This document shows positions 11,455 through 14,359 of a stretch of 14,359 bases of DNA, piece after piece (position 1 is the first letter of the stretch; each line of letters starts with the position of its first letter). This DNA is from Myxococcales bacterium (GTDB lineage: Bacteria; Myxococcota; Bradymonadia; UBA7976; UBA1532): positions 1-14,359 of the forward strand of contig JAGQJJ010000033.1 in NCBI GenBank assembly GCA_020430675.1, given 5' to 3'. A model generated the notes under the pieces. It did not search any database, was not told where the DNA came from, and saw only the letters and a list, made by a program, of their open reading frames with translations. A program made the position numbers and the translations under genes.

Positions 11455-14359
11455 ACAGGTTTGCGCTCAGCGTCAGCCAGACGCTGCGCATGGGCGGGTA
11501 GGGGGCCACGTCGATGTTGCGGCCGATCGCCTGGTTGCCGAAGTTGCTCACCTCGGGGTCGAGGCCCGAGTAGCTGCTCCAGGTCAGCAGGTTGCGGCCG
11601 CTGACGCTCACCACGAACGTGTCGATGGGATCGAGCCTTGTCATCCAGGCATCGGGCACCTGCCAGCTCAGCACCAGCTCGCGCAGCTTCACGAAGCTCG
11701 CGTCTTCGATATAGCTGCTGGTCTGGCCCTCGCCCGCCCACCGGTTGAGCCGCGTTTCGCCCTTCGACTCGTAGTCGGACGTGTTCTGGTTGGCGTCGTA
11801 GAGCAGGCGGGTCAGGTTGATGATGCTGCTGCCCTGCTGCCAGTCGACCAGCGCGCCGAGCTTGAAGCCGGCGTAGCCGAACTGGGTCCACAGACCGGTG
11901 CGGAAGTCGGGCTCGGTGTCGCCCACCTTGCCGACGACGCAGCAGGTGCCATCGGGCAGCAGGCCCTTGTTGCCCACGATCTGGGTGGCCGAGGCGCCCT
12001 CTTCGATGCGGAAGACGCCGAGCGAGACGCCAAAGCCGGCGGCGTTGAAGGCCGGCACCGGCAGGTCGGTGACCTCGCTGCGGTTGAGCGCAAAGGTGAG
12101 GCGCACGTCCCAGGTGAAGCCGCTGGCGTCGACCGGGCGGCCTTCGACCATCAGCTCGACGCCGCGGTTGCGCAGCTCGCCGCCATTGAAAAACTCGGTC
12201 TCGGCGCCGGTGCTGGGCGCGATGGCGCGTTCGAGCAGAAGTTCAGTGATCGTGCGCTGATAGAGCGTCAGCTCGACGTTGAGGCGGCGCGCGAAGGCGG
12301 TCAGGTCAAAGCCGACCTCCACCTCGCGTTGGCGCTCGGGCTCGATGTCGGGGTTGCCGACGACGCCGGTGCCGCCGACGCCCGCGAGGCCCGAGGTGCT
12401 CTGCGTGGCGTCAAGGCCGGTGTATTTCATGCCGTAGAGCGGCAGGTTGCCCGTCTCGCCGTAGGCCATGCGCACCTTGAGGAGCTGTACCGGGCCCAGG
12501 TCGAAGGGCACCCGCCACGCGGCGGCGGCCTTCGGGTACCAGAAGACCGCCTCGGGGTCGCCGTTGACGCTGCTCTGCTCACCGCGCACCGCGCCGATGA
12601 GCGTCAGGGTGCGGTCGAGCAGCAGCACCTCTTCCTGCACGTAGAAGCCGCGGTCGCGGATGAGGCTGCGATCCTGCTGGGTGTCGATCTGGGTGCCGGC
12701 CGAGATGCTGTCCTGGCCGGCGTTGAGGTTGCGGCTGATGACATAGGTGGTATCGAGCGCGCGCTCTTCGAGCTGGAAGCCGGCGGAGGTGGTGGCGCTG
12801 AAGCCGTTGGGGTCGGGCGCGAGGACGTGCACCAGGTTCAGATCGAGGTTGGCGTTGCGGCTGTCGGTCCAGGTGTCGATCACCGTGCCGGGCGCGTTGT
12901 CGTCGTCTTCGAAGAACAGCTCGGGCGGGAAGAACAGCGCGTTGTTCTGGGTGAAGTGGTCCACGCCGACGGTGGCGAGCAGCGAGAGATCCTGCTGGGC
13001 GGTGTCGAGCAGCGTGAGGCGCGCCGAGCCGGCGGCGATGACTCGCCAGATCTCTTCGTCATCACTCATCAGCGCGACGGTCTGCAGCGGGTTGGCGCCG
13101 CTGGCGACAAACGGGTTGAGCGGGTAGGCGCCGTTCTTCTTGTTGAGGTCGAAGAAGCTCGGTGTCGAGACCAGCACCATGTAATGGCTGACCCCGGCGT
13201 TGTCGTTGTTGGTCAGGCCGCGGCGGGTGTCGGCGTGAATCGCCTGGGCCGAGGTGACCACCGAGAGGCGCTCGCCGAAGTTGTGCTCGAGCTTGAAGCG
13301 CAGCGATTGCTTCTGGTAGCCGCTGCCGGGGATGGCCGCGACGTCTTCCTTGACCAGCAGCGAGCCGGCATAGCCGGTGTCTTCCGAGCCGCCGTAGACC
13401 GAGACGGTGGTCTCGTACGAGAGGCCGCGCTGGTCGGCCAGCTCGGCTTCGTGGTCGTATTGCTTGCTGGTGTAATAGGTGTCAGCCAGGTCGCCGTAGA
13501 CCTCGCGCGCCTCGTCGATGGTCTCGAACTTGCGCGAGCCCAGGCTGTTTGCGGGCAGAAACAAGCCGAAGCGCTGGCGCAGGTTGACGCGCGTCTCGCC
13601 CGGTTCGCCGCCTTTGGTGGTGATGATCACCACGCCGTTGCTGGCCTTGGCGCCGTAGATCGCCGCCGCCGAGGCGCCCTTGAGGATCTCGATGGTGGCG
13701 ATGTCATCGGGGTTGAGGTCGGCGAGGCGGTTGACCTGATTGTCCTGACGGTTCGAGCCGTTGGAGCCGACGCTTGAGAGCGTCACCGCGCGCACGCCGG
13801 ACGGGATGGCCACGTCGCTGACCACCACGCCGTCGATGACGTAGAGCGGCTCGTTGCGGCCGTTGATCGTCGAGACGCCGCGAAGCTGCAACTGCATGCC
13901 GCCGCCGGGCGCGCCGCTGTTCGACTGGATGTTGGCGCCGGCGATCTTGCCCTGAAGTGCGTCTTGCAGCGTGGGCGCGGCGACGTCGGAGAGCTGGTCG
14001 GCGGTGATGCGCGAGACGGCGTTGGCCAGGTTCTGGCGCGCGATGCGGGTGGCGCGGCCGACGACGACGATCTCTTCCGTGTTGTCGGCGGGCGCCGCAG
14101 CCTGCTCGGGCGCGGCGGGCGGGGTGACCGCCTCGTCCGCCGCGGGCGGGGCGCCTTGATCGGCAGGCGGCGGCGCTTCGGCGGGCGGTGGCGCCTCGGC
14201 GGGTGGGGGCGCTTCGGCCGGGGCCGCCACGGGCGGCGCGGCGGGCGTCTCAGCCGGCGCGGCGGCCGCGGGTTCGGCGGCGGGCGGTGCCGCCTCGGGA
14301 TCGGGCGTCTGGGCGATCGCCGCGCCGCTGCACAACAGCGCACCGAGCGTCCAGCGCCA
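11453..14359 (-). CDS. SusC/RagA-type TonB-dependent receptor, 5' end outside window
   Basis: 968 residues are visible; the frame is open to the right edge. The first visible residues (WRWTLGALLCSGAAIA) are the core of a signal peptide, so only a few start residues are missing. A Pro/Ala/Glu-rich linker spans visible residues 19-92, followed by a TonB-box-like EEIVVVG (95-101). The plug domain carries the SusC hallmarks LRGVSTINGRNEPLYVIDGV and the segment from NPDDIATIEILKG to GVVIITTKGG. The rest is a 22-strand-type barrel ending PPMRSVWLTLSANL. It should import a large nutrient across the outer membrane using TonB energy together with the SusD-like lid encoded next. Unlike most Bacteroidota SusC proteins, no carboxypeptidase-regulatory-like domain is seen before the plug; the Pro-rich linker occupies that place. 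The family call is firm; the substrate is unknown. Confidence 0.94.
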   Translation of the reverse strand, partial: WRWTLGALLCSGAAIAQTPDPEAAPPAAEPAAAAPAETPAAPPVAAPAEAPPPAEAPPPAEAPPPADQGAPPAADEAVTPPAAPEQAAAPADNTEEIVVVGRATRIARQNLANAVSRITADQLSDVAAPTLQDALQGKIAGANIQSNSGAPGGGMQLQLRGVSTINGRNEPLYVIDGVVVSDVAIPSGVRAVTLSSVGSNGSNRQDNQVNRLADLNPDDIATIEILKGASAAAIYGAKASNGVVIITTKGGEPGETRVNLRQRFGLFLPANSLGSRKFETIDEAREVYGDLADTYYTSKQYDHEAELADQRGLSYETTVSVYGGSEDTGYAGSLLVKEDVAAIPGSGYQKQSLRFKLEHNFGERLSVVTSAQAIHADTRRGLTNNDNAGVSHYMVLVSTPSFFDLNKKNGAYPLNPFVASGANPLQTVALMSDDEEIWRVIAAGSARLTLLDTAQQDLSLLATVGVDHFTQNNALFFPPELFFEDDDNAPGTVIDTWTDSRNANLDLNLVHVLAPDPNGFSATTSAGFQLEERALDTTYVISRNLNAGQDSISAGTQIDTQQDRSLIRDRGFYVQEEVLLLDRTLTLIGAVRGEQSSVNGDPEAVFWYPKAAAAWRVPFDLGPVQLLKVRMAYGETGNLPLYGMKYTGLDATQSTSGLAGVGGTGVVGNPDIEPERQREVEVGFDLTAFARRLNVELTLYQRTITELLLERAIAPSTGAETEFFNGGELRNRGVELMVEGRPVDASGFTWDVRLTFALNRSEVTDLPVPAFNAAGFGVSLGVFRIEEGASATQIVGNKGLLPDGTCCVVGKVGDTEPDFRTGLWTQFGYAGFKLGALVDWQQGSSIINLTRLLYDANQNTSDYESKGETRLNRWAGEGQTSSYIEDASFVKLRELVLSWQVPDAWMTRLDPIDTFVVSVSGRNLLTWSSYSGLDPEVSNFGNQAIGRNIDVAPYPPMRSVWLTLSANL
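14172..14225. repeat. Three 18-bp tandem units in the receptor linker
   Basis: Three units close to GGCGCTTCGGCGGGCGGT (plus strand) encode the repeated APPPAE hexapeptide near the receptor N-terminus. They form a stiff Pro-rich spacer before the TonB box. Whole-unit changes would keep the reading frame. Confidence 0.75.

Noticed and set aside
11445..11891. N-terminal extension of the SusD-like protein into the SusC gene
   Set aside because: It would overlap the receptor's conserved C-terminal strands and bury a lipoprotein signal; ATG 11444 is well placed after the receptor stop.
12329..13777. 482-codon open frame on the plus strand opposite the SusC gene
   Set aside because: It has Val/Gly/Ala/Asp-rich low-information sequence without recognisable domains, lying entirely within a well-supported receptor gene.

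Overview
This is a GC-rich bacterial window with tightly packed genes. No gene-free gap exceeds about 190 bases, and I saw no tRNA, rRNA, CRISPR array, insertion sequence or integrase. The gene content suggests a large-genome, predatory or social bacterium of the Myxococcota/Bradymonadia type. The clues are lipoproteins whose lipobox is followed by long acidic Pro/Glu/Asp linkers, a soluble Ser/Thr kinase fused to a formylglycine-generating-enzyme-like domain, a caspase-like protease and a likely sigma-54 promoter. The SusC/SusD pair is best known from Bacteroidota but also occurs elsewhere. The taxonomic call is an inference.

Layout. (1) 1-1615, minus strand: an outer-membrane beta-barrel protein (668-1615) followed by an M23 (LytM-type) metallopeptidase that runs off the left edge. 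(2) 1616-1806: a divergent control region with a well-spaced sigma-54-type -24/-12 element for the barrel gene and a tandem 13-bp repeat upstream of it. (3) 1807-5430, plus strand: a small SnoaL/NTF2-like protein, then two lipoprotein hydrolases, an SGNH esterase-like enzyme and an alpha/beta hydrolase, whose genes overlap as TGATG. (4) 5437-5835, minus strand: a VOC (glyoxalase-fold) protein, convergent with the lipoproteins. (5) 6016-7425, plus strand: a caspase-family protease with an intact His/Cys dyad and an unrecognised beta-rich C-terminal domain. (6) 7498-14359, minus strand: a SusC-type TonB-dependent receptor (cut by the right edge), its SusD-type lipoprotein 8 bases downstream, then after 74 bases the kinase/FGE-like fusion. 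A long GC hairpin separates the kinase from the convergent caspase gene.

How the genes may work together. SusC and SusD should form an outer-membrane uptake complex; no glycoside hydrolase or peptidase is seen next to them, so the substrate is unknown. The two lipoprotein hydrolases look like a co-translated surface or periplasmic esterase pair. The kinase/FGE protein and the caspase are both predicted cytosolic and belong to families often linked to signalling and regulated proteolysis. They are convergent here rather than in one operon, so a shared function is only a hypothesis.
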